In this document: piece by piece, positions 9,227 through 18,311 of the stretch
How positions within the stretch are numbered: the first letter of the stretch is position 1
Layout of the letters: every line of letters starts with the position of its first letter
NCBI RefSeq assembly: GCF_019656315.1
Contig: NZ_BPLU01000023.1
Location: 48,331 to 112,330 of the forward strand
DNA length: 64,000 nucleotides
Direction of reading: 5' to 3'
DNA from: Flavobacterium sp. UMI-01
Lineage (GTDB): Bacteria; Bacteroidota; Bacteroidia; Flavobacteriales; Flavobacteriaceae
The notes under the pieces: model-generated
What the model saw: the letters and a program-made list of their open reading frames with translations, nothing else
The model's database searches: none
What the model was told of the DNA's origin: nothing
Program-made: the position numbers and the translations under genes

Positions 9227-10543
9227 ATGAACCTACCCTTTTCAGGATTTTCGAAATTATCTAAAGAAGAAAAAATAAATTGGATTGCTTCAACTTATTT
9301 TAGCACACCAGAGGAAGCAGTAACTTTACTAAAAAAATACTGGAACTCCGATGCTAAAATCCAAAAACTTCACGACGAATTTATAGAAAACACGATAACT
9401 AATTTTTACATCCCACTTGGTGTTGCTCCCAATTTCTTGATAAATGGTCAATACAGCACCATTCCGATGGCTATTGAAGAAAGTTCAGTGGTAGCAGCTG
9501 CTTCTAAAGCTGCTAAATTCTGGTCCACACGTGGCGGATTTAAAACCACCGTCATTGGTACTGAAAAAATAGGTCAAGTACATTTTCTTTACCAAGGTGA
9601 CGTTTCCAAACTAGATTTGTTTTTTGCTCAAACCAAAGCAAAATTTTATTCCGAAACTGAAAATTTAACGGCTAATATGCGTAAAAGAGGAGGCGGAATC
9701 CTGAATATTGAGCTCAGAGATATGACGAATGAAATGGATAATTATTTCCAATTGCATGCCACCTTTGATACAAAAGATAGCATGGGAGCTAATTTTATCA
9801 ATTCGTGTTTAGAGCAATTTGCTACTACTCTAAAAAATGAAGCGCAACTTTTTGATTTATTCACTGAAACCGAAAAGAATATTCAGGTAATCATGAGCAT
9901 TTTGTCTAATTATGTTCCCAATTGTATTGTTCGAGCCGAAGTTTCCTGCCCGGTGGAAGACTTGGCCGAAAAACACATACCCAATCCTCAAGAATTTGCC
10001 GAGCGTTTTGTACAAGCTGTTACCATTGCTGCAATAGAACCTTATCGCGCTGTAACCCACAACAAAGGGATTATGAACGGTATCGATGCTGTTGTTATTG
10101 CTACTGGAAATGATTTTCGTGCTGTCGAAGCTGGTATTCACGCCTATGCCGCACGTAAAGGACAATACTCGAGTTTATCACATGCCAAAATCGAAAATGG
10201 AATCTTCTCTTTTTGGTTAGAAATTCCACTGGCATTAGGAACGGTAGGAGGATTAACAAGTTTGCATCCTTTGGTCAAACTATCCCTAGAAATGCTACAA
10301 AATCCGTCTGCTGAAGAATTAATGCAATATGTAGCGGTAGCTGGACTAGCACAAAACTTTGCTGCATTGCGCTCTTTAACAACCTCAGGAATACAAGAAG
10401 GACACATGAAAATGCATTTGAATAATATATTAAACCAGTTTGAAGCAACCGAAGAAGAACGTCATGAAGTACGAAATCACTTCAAACACCATGTCGTATC
10501 GCATAGTGGTGTAGTTAATTTCATTGAAAGCTTAAGACAATAA
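9227..10543 (+). CDS. mvaA: Hydroxymethylglutaryl-CoA reductase, class II
   Basis: HMG-CoA reductase makes mevalonate from HMG-CoA; class II enzymes were first known as degradative but also serve synthesis in bacteria. The 438-residue protein shows the class II catalytic set: a glutamate in EESSVVAAAS, a lysine in HNKGIMNG, an aspartate in ATGNDFRAVEAG and a histidine in EGHMKMHLNN. Those motifs follow the order found in the Pseudomonas mevalonii enzyme. The ATG at 9227 is chosen because the promoter -7 at 9189-9196 lies between it and the earlier in-frame start. A GHMP kinase gene follows after 18 bp, and more mevalonate genes lie at 26177-28789. The biosynthetic direction is inferred from this context. 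Confidence 0.93.
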   Translation: MNLPFSGFSKLSKEEKINWIASTYFSTPEEAVTLLKKYWNSDAKIQKLHDEFIENTITNFYIPLGVAPNFLINGQYSTIPMAIEESSVVAAASKAAKFWSTRGGFKTTVIGTEKIGQVHFLYQGDVSKLDLFFAQTKAKFYSETENLTANMRKRGGGILNIELRDMTNEMDNYFQLHATFDTKDSMGANFINSCLEQFATTLKNEAQLFDLFTETEKNIQVIMSILSNYVPNCIVRAEVSCPVEDLAEKHIPNPQEFAERFVQAVTIAAIEPYRAVTHNKGIMNGIDAVVIATGNDFRAVEAGIHAYAARKGQYSSLSHAKIENGIFSFWLEIPLALGTVGGLTSLHPLVKLSLEMLQNPSAEELMQYVAVAGLAQNFAALRSLTTSGIQEGHMKMHLNNILNQFEATEEERHEVRNHFKHHVVSHSGVVNFIESLRQ

Positions 10544-10561
10544 CAGTAGTAAAACATTCAG

Positions 10562-11479
10562 ATGAAACAAACTTTTTATAGCAATGGAAAACTTTTAATC
10601 ACTGGTGAATATTTAGTTTTAGATGGCGCACAAGCCTTTGCATTGCCCACACAATTAGGTCAAAACTTAATTATTGAACATGGCAACCCACAGGAAATAG
10701 CTTGGAAAAGTTATGATGCTGATGGAACAATTTGGTTTGAAGACATTATTTTATTTGAGGAAATCACCCATTACCAACCCACTGCGTCCGAGTCGGTAAG
10801 GAACACCTTAGTAACCATCTTACACCATGCTTATCTGCAAAACCCCGCTTTTGTAAAATCTGATAACGGTTATCGCATACAAACAGAACTTACTTTTTCG
10901 CGAAAATGGGGGCTTGGAACTTCATCCACCTTAATCAATAATATTGCACAATGGCTTAACATCAATGCCTTTGATTTATTAAATTCAAGTTTTGGAGGGA
11001 GTGGTTATGATATTGCCTGTGCACAAAATAACAGTCCTATTTTATACCAATTAGAAAATGGAAAACCTATTGTGCACCCCATTCCATTCCATCCTGATTT
11101 TACTAATCATATTTACTTTGTATATCTGAATAAAAAACAAAGTAGCAAAACAGCTATTGCAAACTACAACGTTAATAAAAATCAAGATTTAAACAGAAAC
11201 ATCAACAAAATCAACCTTATTACCACCGAACTACTGGAAGCAAACTCAATAGCTTCTTTTGCCCATGCCCTTGAAAAACACGAAGCCAAAATGAGTCTTT
11301 TATTAGAAACATGTACCGTCAAGGAATTATTATTCCCTGATTTCAAAGGGACCATAAAAAGTCTTGGTGCATGGGGAGGCGATTTTGTAATGGCTGTTTC
11401 TTCTACTAACCCCAAGGATTATTTCTTTGAAAAAGGATATAGCGTTGTCTTCACTTATGATGAATTGATACGCTCGTAA
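10562..11479 (+). CDS. GYDIA-family GHMP kinase (possible phosphomevalonate kinase)
   Basis: The 305-residue protein belongs to the GHMP kinase superfamily of small-molecule kinases. It has the N-terminal TGEY motif (14-17), the phosphate-binding loop GLGTSST (117-123) and the GYDIACA motif (148-154) that names the subgroup. It lies 18 bp after HMG-CoA reductase and surely shares its transcript, so a role in the mevalonate pathway is likely. A separate mevalonate kinase and mvaD occur at 26177-28789, and the one step without a gene between those two is phosphomevalonate kinase. That this gene fills it is inference; activity on another mevalonate-like substrate is the alternative. A terminator follows at 11499-11536. 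Confidence 0.85.
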   Translation: MKQTFYSNGKLLITGEYLVLDGAQAFALPTQLGQNLIIEHGNPQEIAWKSYDADGTIWFEDIILFEEITHYQPTASESVRNTLVTILHHAYLQNPAFVKSDNGYRIQTELTFSRKWGLGTSSTLINNIAQWLNINAFDLLNSSFGGSGYDIACAQNNSPILYQLENGKPIVHPIPFHPDFTNHIYFVYLNKKQSSKTAIANYNVNKNQDLNRNINKINLITTELLEANSIASFAHALEKHEAKMSLLLETCTVKELLFPDFKGTIKSLGAWGGDFVMAVSSTNPKDYFFEKGYSVVFTYDELIRS

Positions 11480-11498
11480 TTTCCTTTTAACTCAAATA

Positions 11499-11536
11499 AA
11501 AAAGACCGATATTCTCATTTGAACATCGGTCTTTTT
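11499..11536. terminator. Bidirectional terminator between GYDIA kinase and PpiD-like gene
   Basis: Arms AAAAAGACCGAT (11499-11510) and ATCGGTCTTTTT (11525-11536) pair perfectly over 12 bp around a 14-nt loop, with A and T tracts forming a U-run on either strand. It separates two convergent genes. Confidence 0.88.
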
Positions 11537-11556
11537 GTTGGATTAAATCTAACGAA

Positions 11557-13653
11557 TTAGAAATTAAATTGTTTTCTATTGTCTTTTATTTCAGCAATGT
11601 CTTTAAGTGCTGGTAAAATACGGTTTGCATCACCCGCTGACTGCGCTTTTAATTTAGCTACATACGGAGCAAAATCTTTAATAGCTGGCGCTTTAGTGGT
11701 TTTGATATTTTTTACCACATATACCCCCATTGTTCCTTCTATAGGAGCCGAAAGTGCATTTGGCTTCAAAGCAAGGGCATTACCTACTACTTTAGGCTCT
11801 TGACCTACATTCTCTAACATGGGATTATCCAAAGTAACATCTGTAGCTTGCAATACTTTAGCACCTACCGCTTTTGCAACTGCTTCAATTGAGTTACCAG
11901 TCATTTTAGCTTTTAGCATTTCTGTCTTTTTCTTGTTTTTCAAAATAGACTCCACATAAGGTCTTACTTGACTTAATGGCGCTAAACCTGAATCATCTAC
12001 TGATTTCACTCTAGCGATAACATGCCCTACATTGGCCACTTCAAAACGTTTCACATCACCTACTTCAGTATCACTATCAAATCCCCATCTTACAATAGCT
12101 CTTTGATTACCTAAAGCTCCAAAGTTCTCATCCATTGCTTTTACTGATATTCCAGAATTAACTGTTAATCCCATAGATTTTGCTACTTGATTGAAATCTT
12201 TATCGGCGGCACTCATTTCAAACTGAGTTGCTTTTGTAAATATTTTATCAGATGTTGCTTCAGATGGTTGAATTTTTTGAGCGATTGTAGCCAAACGAAC
12301 TCCATCTTGCTTATCTGTAACTTTAATAATATGGTATCCAAAATCTGTTTCTACCAATCCAATTTTTCCAATAGCATTATTGAAAACAAAATCATTGAAA
12401 GGTTTCACCATTTGACCAGGCCCAAAATAACCCAAATCGCCACCTTGTTGAGCTGATGAATCATCCGAATTGGTATAAGCTAACATTAAGAAACTCTCCG
12501 GATTAGCATTTACTTGTGCCAATAAACTTTCTGCTTTAGCACGTGCTTGATCCTTGGATCTTTTCTCTTTTTGGTTAGGGACTTGAGTTCCTTCGTAACT
12601 AATTAAGATGTGACTAGCTTTGGCATTAACACCACTCTTTTTTCCCAATGATTTAGAAATACAGTAGTAATCTCCATTTACATAAGGACCATAAATTTCT
12701 CCTGGAGCCAAATTGTATAATTTATCAGCATCAACCGCAGGTAAACGATTTTTTGCGATATAGGTAGAATCATAAGGAACATCCGAATTTGAGTTTACAA
12801 ATTCTACAATATTTTTAGTTGTTCTAAATCCTGCAACAGTATCATTTTTACCCGTTGCTTGGTTATACACTACGCTACCAGATAACAATCCTGTAATTTT
12901 AGCTTTAACCTCGTTGATATCTTCAGGAGATGGTTTGTCTTCTACTAATACGTATTCGATTTCACGAGATTCTTCTGATTTGAATTTTTTCTCGTTTTTC
13001 TTCATGTAGTCTGTAATTTCGCTATCCGTAATTTTTACATCACTGTCTTTGATAGTTGAAAACAATCCAGCCACATAAGCAAAACTTACTTTATCAGCTT
13101 CCATTTCGTATTTCAACTTTCCTTCGCTTTTAGTTGTGTAACTACCTGCTCTAACCAAAGTAGAATAGATTTGGAATTTAGCATTCAATTCCGCACTTTT
13201 TTCTCTTTCTTTTAAACTTTCAGCCAATGCAGGGTTTGATTTGAAAAACTCTTTAAATTTAGCTAAATCAAAAATTCCAGCTCCGTTTAAAAACTGTGGA
13301 TTTTGACCGATATTTGGGTCTGCCTTCAACACTTCTATCAAGTGTTTTTCTCCCACTCGTAATCCTAATTTTTCAAACTCAGAAGTCAATAAGGCCACAG
13401 AAACTTCTTCTTCCCATACTCTATTAGCCGCAGCTGTAGCAGAGATTCCTTGACCGCTTTTTTCGACATTGCTTACTTTTATTCTAAAATCTTCAAATGA
13501 AATATCCTTTCCATTAACACTTCCTACATCTTTTGAAGTACTGCTAAAACTACCACTTTTGAATAAATCACCTATGATAAATGCAAATAAAGCCAATGCT
13601 ATTACCGCAATCATCAATGCGGAACGTTGTCTAATTTTTGATAAAACTGCCAT
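11557..13653 (-). CDS. PpiD/SurA-like periplasmic peptidyl-prolyl isomerase
   Basis: This is a membrane-anchored periplasmic folding factor for secreted and outer membrane proteins. The 698-residue protein has one N-terminal transmembrane helix (about residues 11-29), a SurA_N/PpiD-type chaperone region, and a parvulin (PPIC) domain at about residues 340-450, recognised by KASHILI and QGGDLGYFGPGQMVKPF. Both the size and the single anchor fit PpiD better than SurA, which is soluble. It follows the CNNM/CorC gene on the same strand after 108 bp and may be the last gene of the envelope operon that begins with coaX. A bidirectional terminator lies just downstream. Confidence 0.92.
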   Translation of the reverse strand: MAVLSKIRQRSALMIAVIALALFAFIIGDLFKSGSFSSTSKDVGSVNGKDISFEDFRIKVSNVEKSGQGISATAAANRVWEEEVSVALLTSEFEKLGLRVGEKHLIEVLKADPNIGQNPQFLNGAGIFDLAKFKEFFKSNPALAESLKEREKSAELNAKFQIYSTLVRAGSYTTKSEGKLKYEMEADKVSFAYVAGLFSTIKDSDVKITDSEITDYMKKNEKKFKSEESREIEYVLVEDKPSPEDINEVKAKITGLLSGSVVYNQATGKNDTVAGFRTTKNIVEFVNSNSDVPYDSTYIAKNRLPAVDADKLYNLAPGEIYGPYVNGDYYCISKSLGKKSGVNAKASHILISYEGTQVPNQKEKRSKDQARAKAESLLAQVNANPESFLMLAYTNSDDSSAQQGGDLGYFGPGQMVKPFNDFVFNNAIGKIGLVETDFGYHIIKVTDKQDGVRLATIAQKIQPSEATSDKIFTKATQFEMSAADKDFNQVAKSMGLTVNSGISVKAMDENFGALGNQRAIVRWGFDSDTEVGDVKRFEVANVGHVIARVKSVDDSGLAPLSQVRPYVESILKNKKKTEMLKAKMTGNSIEAVAKAVGAKVLQATDVTLDNPMLENVGQEPKVVGNALALKPNALSAPIEGTMGVYVVKNIKTTKAPAIKDFAPYVAKLKAQSAGDANRILPALKDIAEIKDNRKQFNF

Positions 13654-13761
13654 TTTATATTGTTGTTAATTTTATATTCAGTTTGCGAAAATACAATTAT
13701 ATGATTAATATTTACAATTGTGCCCTTTTATTTTGCAAAAAAATTGCAGGAATAAAAAAAA

Positions 13762-15021
13762 TTACTCTTTTAAAGTCAATTTAACCAATTCTATTTTTTT
13801 ATTTGTAGCTTCTTCAATCACAAAATGATAATCATCTATGATAATCACCTCCCCTTTTTGAGGAATATTTTTAGTAAAATCTACAATAAAACCGCCTAAG
13901 GTACCGTACGAATCACTCTCCGGAATGTCTAATTTATAGGTTTGATTCAAATATTCGACATCCAAACGGGTTGAGAACAAATATGTATTTTCGTCTAATT
14001 GTTTTTCAATCAATTCCTCATCTGAATCGTGTTCGTCTTCAATTTCACCAAAAAGCTCTTCGACAATATCCTCAATAGTAATAATCCCCGAAGTCCCTCC
14101 ATATTCATCCAAGACCACAGCAACGCTTTTCCTTTTTTTGGTTAACAAATTCATTACATCTTTGATGTAAATGGTTTCCGGAACAAATTCTACAGGAATT
14201 ACAATTGATTTTATATTTTTTGGTTTTTTGAACAAATCAAAAGAGTGTACATATCCCACAATATCATCTAAGGAATTTTGATACACCAAAATCTTAGAAT
14301 AACCTGTTTCAATAAACAATTCTTTTAATTCATGGATAGAATCAAACAAATCGATGGCCACGATTTCGGTCCTTGGACTCATAATATCTCGTGCTTTTAC
14401 ACTCGAAAAATCTAGGGCATTTTGAAACATCTGTATTTCGGAGTCAATCTCTTCGTCATCTTCAACGGTACTCATTTGTTCCGTGATATAATCCCCTAAT
14501 TCTACCTTGCTGAAATACATTTGAACTTGATCTCCTTCGGTTCTAAAAAATTTTCTCAAAATCAAATCCGAAACCCAAATAAAGAACGATGACAAATAAT
14601 AGAACAACCAATAAAAAAAATAAGCTGGAATCGCAAAAAACTTGATTAAAGTATTGGCGTAAATTTGAAAAAAAACTTTAGGAAAAAATTCTGCCGTAAT
14701 CAACACTATAATTGTTGACAACAGCGTTTGCAAAAACAAATTGGAAAAATTGGACAATGCAAAAGGGAGGGTATTTATCCAACCCATTAGTAAATCACCC
14801 ATAAAAAAACCATATACTACCAGTGCGATATTGTTACCAATAAGCATGGCTGCAATAAATTTTGAGGGTTTTTCAGTAAGTTTAATTAAGATTTTAGATA
14901 AAAAATTATCTTGTTTTTTTTCTATTTCGAGGTAAATCTTATTGGAGGAAACAAATGCAATTTCCATTCCTGAAAAAAAAGCACTTAGTATTAAACACAA
15001 TATTATAATACTAACTTCCAT
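13762..15021 (-). CDS. CNNM/CorC-family membrane protein (hemolysin family)
   Basis: Members of this family are thought to export Mg2+ or other divalent ions. The 419-residue protein has an N-terminal DUF21/CNNM membrane domain (residues 1 to about 180, with FSGMEIAFVSS near the start), a CBS pair (about 205-330, including SPRTEIVAIDLF and DEYGGTSGIITIEDIVEE), and a CorC_HlyC C-terminal domain (about 340-415). It begins 3 bp after the small membrane-protein gene and is clearly co-transcribed with it. GldE, a gliding protein, has the same architecture, but gldE usually lies with gldD, and I see no gldD here. I therefore keep the general name. Confidence 0.88.
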   Translation of the reverse strand: MEVSIIILCLILSAFFSGMEIAFVSSNKIYLEIEKKQDNFLSKILIKLTEKPSKFIAAMLIGNNIALVVYGFFMGDLLMGWINTLPFALSNFSNLFLQTLLSTIIVLITAEFFPKVFFQIYANTLIKFFAIPAYFFYWLFYYLSSFFIWVSDLILRKFFRTEGDQVQMYFSKVELGDYITEQMSTVEDDEEIDSEIQMFQNALDFSSVKARDIMSPRTEIVAIDLFDSIHELKELFIETGYSKILVYQNSLDDIVGYVHSFDLFKKPKNIKSIVIPVEFVPETIYIKDVMNLLTKKRKSVAVVLDEYGGTSGIITIEDIVEELFGEIEDEHDSDEELIEKQLDENTYLFSTRLDVEYLNQTYKLDIPESDSYGTLGGFIVDFTKNIPQKGEVIIIDDYHFVIEEATNKKIELVKLTLKE

Positions 15022-15024
15022 GTA

Positions 15025-15219
15025 TTAAGATTTTTTATTTCGGTCATTCATTTTATTGGCAAAATTTCTTCTGAAGAAAAACATGAAAATTGCCATTGCG
15101 GCAATCATAAAATGCAACCAAGGTTTGTTTTCGGACACATTCCATTTCATGATACCATCATAAATAAAGTAGATGGCAAAAACAAGGTAAACGTACTGCG
15201 TATATTTTAAGTAATTCAT
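15025..15219 (-). CDS. Small two-helix membrane protein, unknown
   Basis: The 64-residue product has two hydrophobic helices (about residues 7-24 and 34-49) and a basic tail ending in RNKKS. I do not recognise a named family. It sits between lptC (46 bp upstream) and the CNNM/CorC gene (3 bp downstream), both on the same strand, which supports its being a real gene in that operon. Function is unknown. Confidence 0.7.
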   Translation of the reverse strand: MNYLKYTQYVYLVFAIYFIYDGIMKWNVSENKPWLHFMIAAMAIFMFFFRRNFANKMNDRNKKS

Positions 15220-15265
15220 TTTAGTGATAATTTTAATGTTTGGTTACCCCAGTTGGACAGTTGTA

Positions 15266-15820
15266 TTATTCCGCGGATTCCACTTCTCCCGTAATTCTTT
15301 GTGAATTGATTATTTTAAAATCTTTGCTAAAATCAATTCCCTGACCATTAGAAACTCCTTTCAAATCTGTAAATTTAAACCTTTTTTCAGTAAAAAACCA
15401 TTCGTTTTTTTGATCATAGAACAACTGTTCCGTTTCTAGCAATTGTCCATCTTGAGATTGAATCCTCACTTTTCCTTGCAAATCAATGATATTGGTCATT
15501 CCGTAAGAAACTGCATAATTGGCTGTAATGCGAGTAGTTTTGGCTTTAGCATCATAGACAGTCAAATCAATACCTTTGGGAAACTCAGTAAAGGGAAAAT
15601 TTACATTAGAATAATCCAACATTTTAGGACTTAGCAAAATTACTTTTATCAAGCCTGAGTCAGTATACTTGAGATTTACAGCATCCGCATCACCTCCAGG
15701 AATAAACTCTGAATAATTACTCTTTTGAACCTCTTTAAAATTGCTTTCACAACCCCAAAAACATACCACAGCCAATACTGCGATAACCCAAAAGCCGTTG
15801 TTCCCTTTGTTACACATCAT
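15266..15820 (-). CDS. lptC: LPS export protein LptC
   Basis: LptC takes lipopolysaccharide from the LptBFG transporter and passes it to LptA across the periplasm. The 184-residue product has an N-terminal hydrophobic segment (about 10-23) followed by Cys24 in CFWGCES, suggesting a lipoprotein form. The rest is predicted beta strand, with the stretch PKGIDLTVYDAKAKTTRIT typical of the LptC/OstA fold. It follows the outer membrane protein gene after 35 bp. Together with lpxB it supports a standard LPS-bearing outer membrane. Confidence 0.85.
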   Translation of the reverse strand: MMCNKGNNGFWVIAVLAVVCFWGCESNFKEVQKSNYSEFIPGGDADAVNLKYTDSGLIKVILLSPKMLDYSNVNFPFTEFPKGIDLTVYDAKAKTTRITANYAVSYGMTNIIDLQGKVRIQSQDGQLLETEQLFYDQKNEWFFTEKRFKFTDLKGVSNGQGIDFSKDFKIINSQRITGEVESAE

Positions 15821-15855
15821 GATGTCCTACTGCTAAAAGCTCTCCTGATTTGGAA

Positions 15856-17076
15856 TTAATTAAATTTACGCTTTTCAAACCATTTATCATTAAACGATAA
15901 ACCAATACTTATATTAGCGTAATTTTCTTGAATCAAGCCTGAAGCTGTCGTACCTCTTTTTCCAAGTTCTAGTCCTAGATTAATATTAGAAAAAGATCCT
16001 GTGATAGGAAACCCTAACCCCATAGTAACGGCTAGATTATTGATTGACTCAGAATTGATAACCAAACCCGTTCTTTCGTATTTAAGCCCACCTCGATACA
16101 CAATGCGTTTGGCATAATTAGTAAAGGAACTATACTCTGGAATATAATACCCTCCTAGACTTGCACTTCCATACGTTCCATAAGTCACATTGGCCGCTTT
16201 GTTATAACTATTAGACAAATCCGACGCTTGCTGATAAACCAATCTTCCACCAATCAACCATTTTTTTGGCTGACCAATTCCTGCACTCAAACTAATTTTG
16301 GATGCAAAAGAAATAGTTTCATCTGGCTGTTCAATTTCTGAAACCTCCGAAGCAGTCTCGATTACTCTTTCGTTTTTGGAATTCAAATCGTTGGCTATCG
16401 TATAATTCAAGCTACTATAAACACTTAGTTTTTTAGTTAACTTAGTTTGAAACATCGCCCCTACATTAAAATTCACACCTGACAATTTAGACGTATTGGT
16501 TTCACGGGTTCCGGATTCGACATTACTCTTACTTTCAGAATTGATAATTTCAATTGTTCCAAAGTTATAGTTAAAATCGGCGCCGACACTCCATTTAGGC
16601 GTAATAGCATACCCCACTCCAACAAACGCTTTATTCAAACCCCCAGAACTAGTCAAACTGGTCGTATTAGAATTTTCATCAGCTGCAATGGTTTGAATTT
16701 TGTACCCTACAGAAGAATACGGAATCAATCCAAAACCGACACCCAACTTACCTAATGGCAACCCTACTGCTAGGTAATCCAACGTAGTCCTGCTGGCTTT
16801 TTCCGATTTGGAATCATTCTTTAAAGTGGTCGAATTATAGGTTCCTCCTACAGCAAACGAAGTCAACTTCAAATTTGAAAAACTAGCTGGATTTTCTAAA
16901 TTAATATGAATACTATCTTGTTCTACTGCAATTCCTCCCATAGCACGCACCTCAGCAGTCCCTTTGAATCGAACTTCACCTACACCGTAAAAAGAATAAG
17001 GAGACGAAGTCCCTTCCTGAGCAAAAGACAGTAGCCCTGTAAACAAACAAAGACAGATTAGAATTTTTTTAATCAT
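15856..17076 (-). CDS. Outer membrane beta-barrel protein, function unknown
   Basis: The 406-residue protein has a signal peptide (cleavage after LLSFAQ) and many alternating beta strands, ending KKRKFN. The start of the mature part (TSSPYSFYGVGEVRF, then AMGGIAVEQDS and NPASFSN) resembles the OmpP1/FadL-like barrels of Bacteroidetes, in which such residues plug the pore. The start codon overlaps the end of coaX by 8 bp, and lptC follows after 35 bp. The substrate is unknown. I judge it a real outer membrane protein, with the FadL link only a resemblance. Confidence 0.8.
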   Translation of the reverse strand: MIKKILICLCLFTGLLSFAQEGTSSPYSFYGVGEVRFKGTAEVRAMGGIAVEQDSIHINLENPASFSNLKLTSFAVGGTYNSTTLKNDSKSEKASRTTLDYLAVGLPLGKLGVGFGLIPYSSVGYKIQTIAADENSNTTSLTSSGGLNKAFVGVGYAITPKWSVGADFNYNFGTIEIINSESKSNVESGTRETNTSKLSGVNFNVGAMFQTKLTKKLSVYSSLNYTIANDLNSKNERVIETASEVSEIEQPDETISFASKISLSAGIGQPKKWLIGGRLVYQQASDLSNSYNKAANVTYGTYGSASLGGYYIPEYSSFTNYAKRIVYRGGLKYERTGLVINSESINNLAVTMGLGFPITGSFSNINLGLELGKRGTTASGLIQENYANISIGLSFNDKWFEKRKFN

Positions 17077-17803
17077 TTTCGATTTTATATTGAAAAGTTT
17101 GGTTCAAACTCTCTAAAAGAAAATTTGAATTGGCAAATATGGTATTTTTTAATCGTTTAGCCAAAAAATCTGTATCGCCACCAGTTAAAATTATGATAAA
17201 GTTTGGGTTAATCTCCTGATATTGCTCTATAAATCCTTTTATTTCACAGACCAATCCATTGACTACACCCGAGTGTATCGAAGCCCCTGTTGATGCTCCT
17301 ATAAAAGATTCAGGAGAACCCAACTCCAACAATGGCAATTTAGACGTATAATCATGCAAGGCTTTGTATCGCAATTGAATTCCGGGACTGATGGCTCCTC
17401 CTAAATAATGATCCTGCTCGTTAATAAAATCATAAGTAACACAAGTCCCTGCATCTATCACCAAACGATTGCACTTGGGGTACTTTAAAACAGCACCCGC
17501 CGCAAGAACCATACGGTCAATCCCTAAGGTTTTGGGCGTTTCGTATTTATTCACAAAAGGAAAAACATCATTAGAGGCCATAAAATGTATCGAAATTTGG
17601 TTTTCGAATGCTAAAAAGGTCTTTTTTTCGACATCTCCGACCGAAGCCACAACTAAATAAGTACAGTTTGGATATTTTTTTAAAATAAATTCAATTTTTT
17701 TTTGAAGCTCTTTTTTTTCAAAAACAAACAGCTCCAAAATAGTATCCCCCTCAAAGACAGCGCCTTTAATTCGGCTATTCCCCACATCAATTGTTAGAAT
17801 CAT
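17069..17803 (-). CDS. coaX: Type III pantothenate kinase
   Basis: CoaX phosphorylates pantothenate in the first committed step of coenzyme A synthesis. The 244-residue protein belongs to the ASKHA fold: IDVGNSRIKG with Asp6 at the phosphate loop, GIDR at 94-97, IDAGTCVTYD with Asp117, and GGAISPGIQLRYKAL (135-149). The length is normal. It opens an operon of envelope genes on the minus strand, overlapping the next gene by 8 bp. A perfect TAnnTTTG element ends just 4 nt before the ATG; a weaker TATCTTCG lies further upstream at 17823-17830. Confidence 0.96.
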   Translation of the reverse strand: MILTIDVGNSRIKGAVFEGDTILELFVFEKKELQKKIEFILKKYPNCTYLVVASVGDVEKKTFLAFENQISIHFMASNDVFPFVNKYETPKTLGIDRMVLAAGAVLKYPKCNRLVIDAGTCVTYDFINEQDHYLGGAISPGIQLRYKALHDYTSKLPLLELGSPESFIGASTGASIHSGVVNGLVCEIKGFIEQYQEINPNFIIILTGGDTDFLAKRLKNTIFANSNFLLESLNQTFQYKIEND

Positions 17804-17807
17804 ATTT

Positions 17808-17815
17808 CAAAATTA
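17808..17815 (-). promoter_or_regulatory. -7-like element 4 nt upstream of coaX
   Basis: The minus strand reads TAATTTTG, then AAAT, then the ATG. If used, the transcript would start at or inside the start codon and be leaderless. A near-match TATCTTCG at 17823-17830 offers a conventional alternative. Confidence 0.35.
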
Positions 17816-17855
17816 GATAAGGCGAAGATACGAATAGATTTTTTTAAATAAATGT

Positions 17856-17886
17856 TTTGGTGAAACCAAAAAACATCCTATATTTG
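17856..17886 (+). promoter_or_regulatory. Promoter of tRNA-Phe
   Basis: A -33 TTTG (17856-17859) and a -7 TATATTTG (17879-17886) are spaced by 19 bp, an excellent match to the primary Bacteroidetes promoter. Transcription would start near 17893, 10 nt before the tRNA. Confidence 0.8.
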
Positions 17887-17902
17887 CACTCGCAATAAGC
17901 AA

Positions 17903-17975
<73 letters not shown>

Positions 17976-17978
17976 CAT

Positions 17979-18010
17979 AACCCACTCAAACGAGTGGGTT
18001 TTTTGTTTTT
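17979..18010 (+). terminator. Terminator of tRNA-Phe
   Basis: A perfect 9-bp stem, AACCCACTC and GAGTGGGTT, closes a 4-nt loop and is followed by TTTTGTTTTT. It lies 3 nt after the tRNA. Confidence 0.92.
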
Positions 18011-18035
18011 AATTCATTTCGGATGGCACACTTTC

Positions 18036-18160
18036 GGATCAAGTTCAAAAGTTGGGGATTAGGCAAAAAGATTGGATAATCTAAATAGGAAAAAAATAAT
18101 GGATCAAGTTCAAAAGTTGGGGATTAGGCAAAAAGATTGGATAATCTAAACAGGAAAAAA
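18036..18160. repeat. Tandem duplication of a 60-bp unit (period 65 bp)
   Basis: The unit beginning GGATCAAGTTCAAAAGTTGG occurs at 18036-18096 and again at 18101-18160. The copies differ by one T/C change and one A in the final A-run, so the duplication is recent or kept uniform. It lies in the gap between the tRNA-Phe terminator and the rluB terminator. It does not match the 3' end of the tRNA, so it is not an obvious integrase att site. Confidence 0.9.
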
Positions 18161-18255
18161 TCAATTTTTCTAACACCTCTAAATTGCGCTCTAAAAGCTT
18201 TGATTTTTGCCTGTGGCGGACATGTTTATGTTGAAAAACAATCCCTTAATGGTCT

Positions 18256-18289
18256 AAAAAAATCCCTTTTGCAGTCACAAAAGGGATTT
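18256..18289 (-). terminator. Terminator of rluB
   Basis: Arms AAATCCCTTTT (18260-18270) and AAAAGGGATTT (18279-18289) pair over 11 bp with an 8-nt loop. On the minus strand the stem is followed by a run of T (complement of 18256-18262). It lies 23 bp after the rluB stop. Confidence 0.88.
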
Positions 18290-18311
18290 CAATTAATAGA
18301 TGATTACTATA

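Noticed and set aside
13762..15021. Assignment as GldE (gliding motility)
   Set aside because: The architecture is shared with general CNNM/CorC proteins, and gldD or other gliding genes are not next to it.
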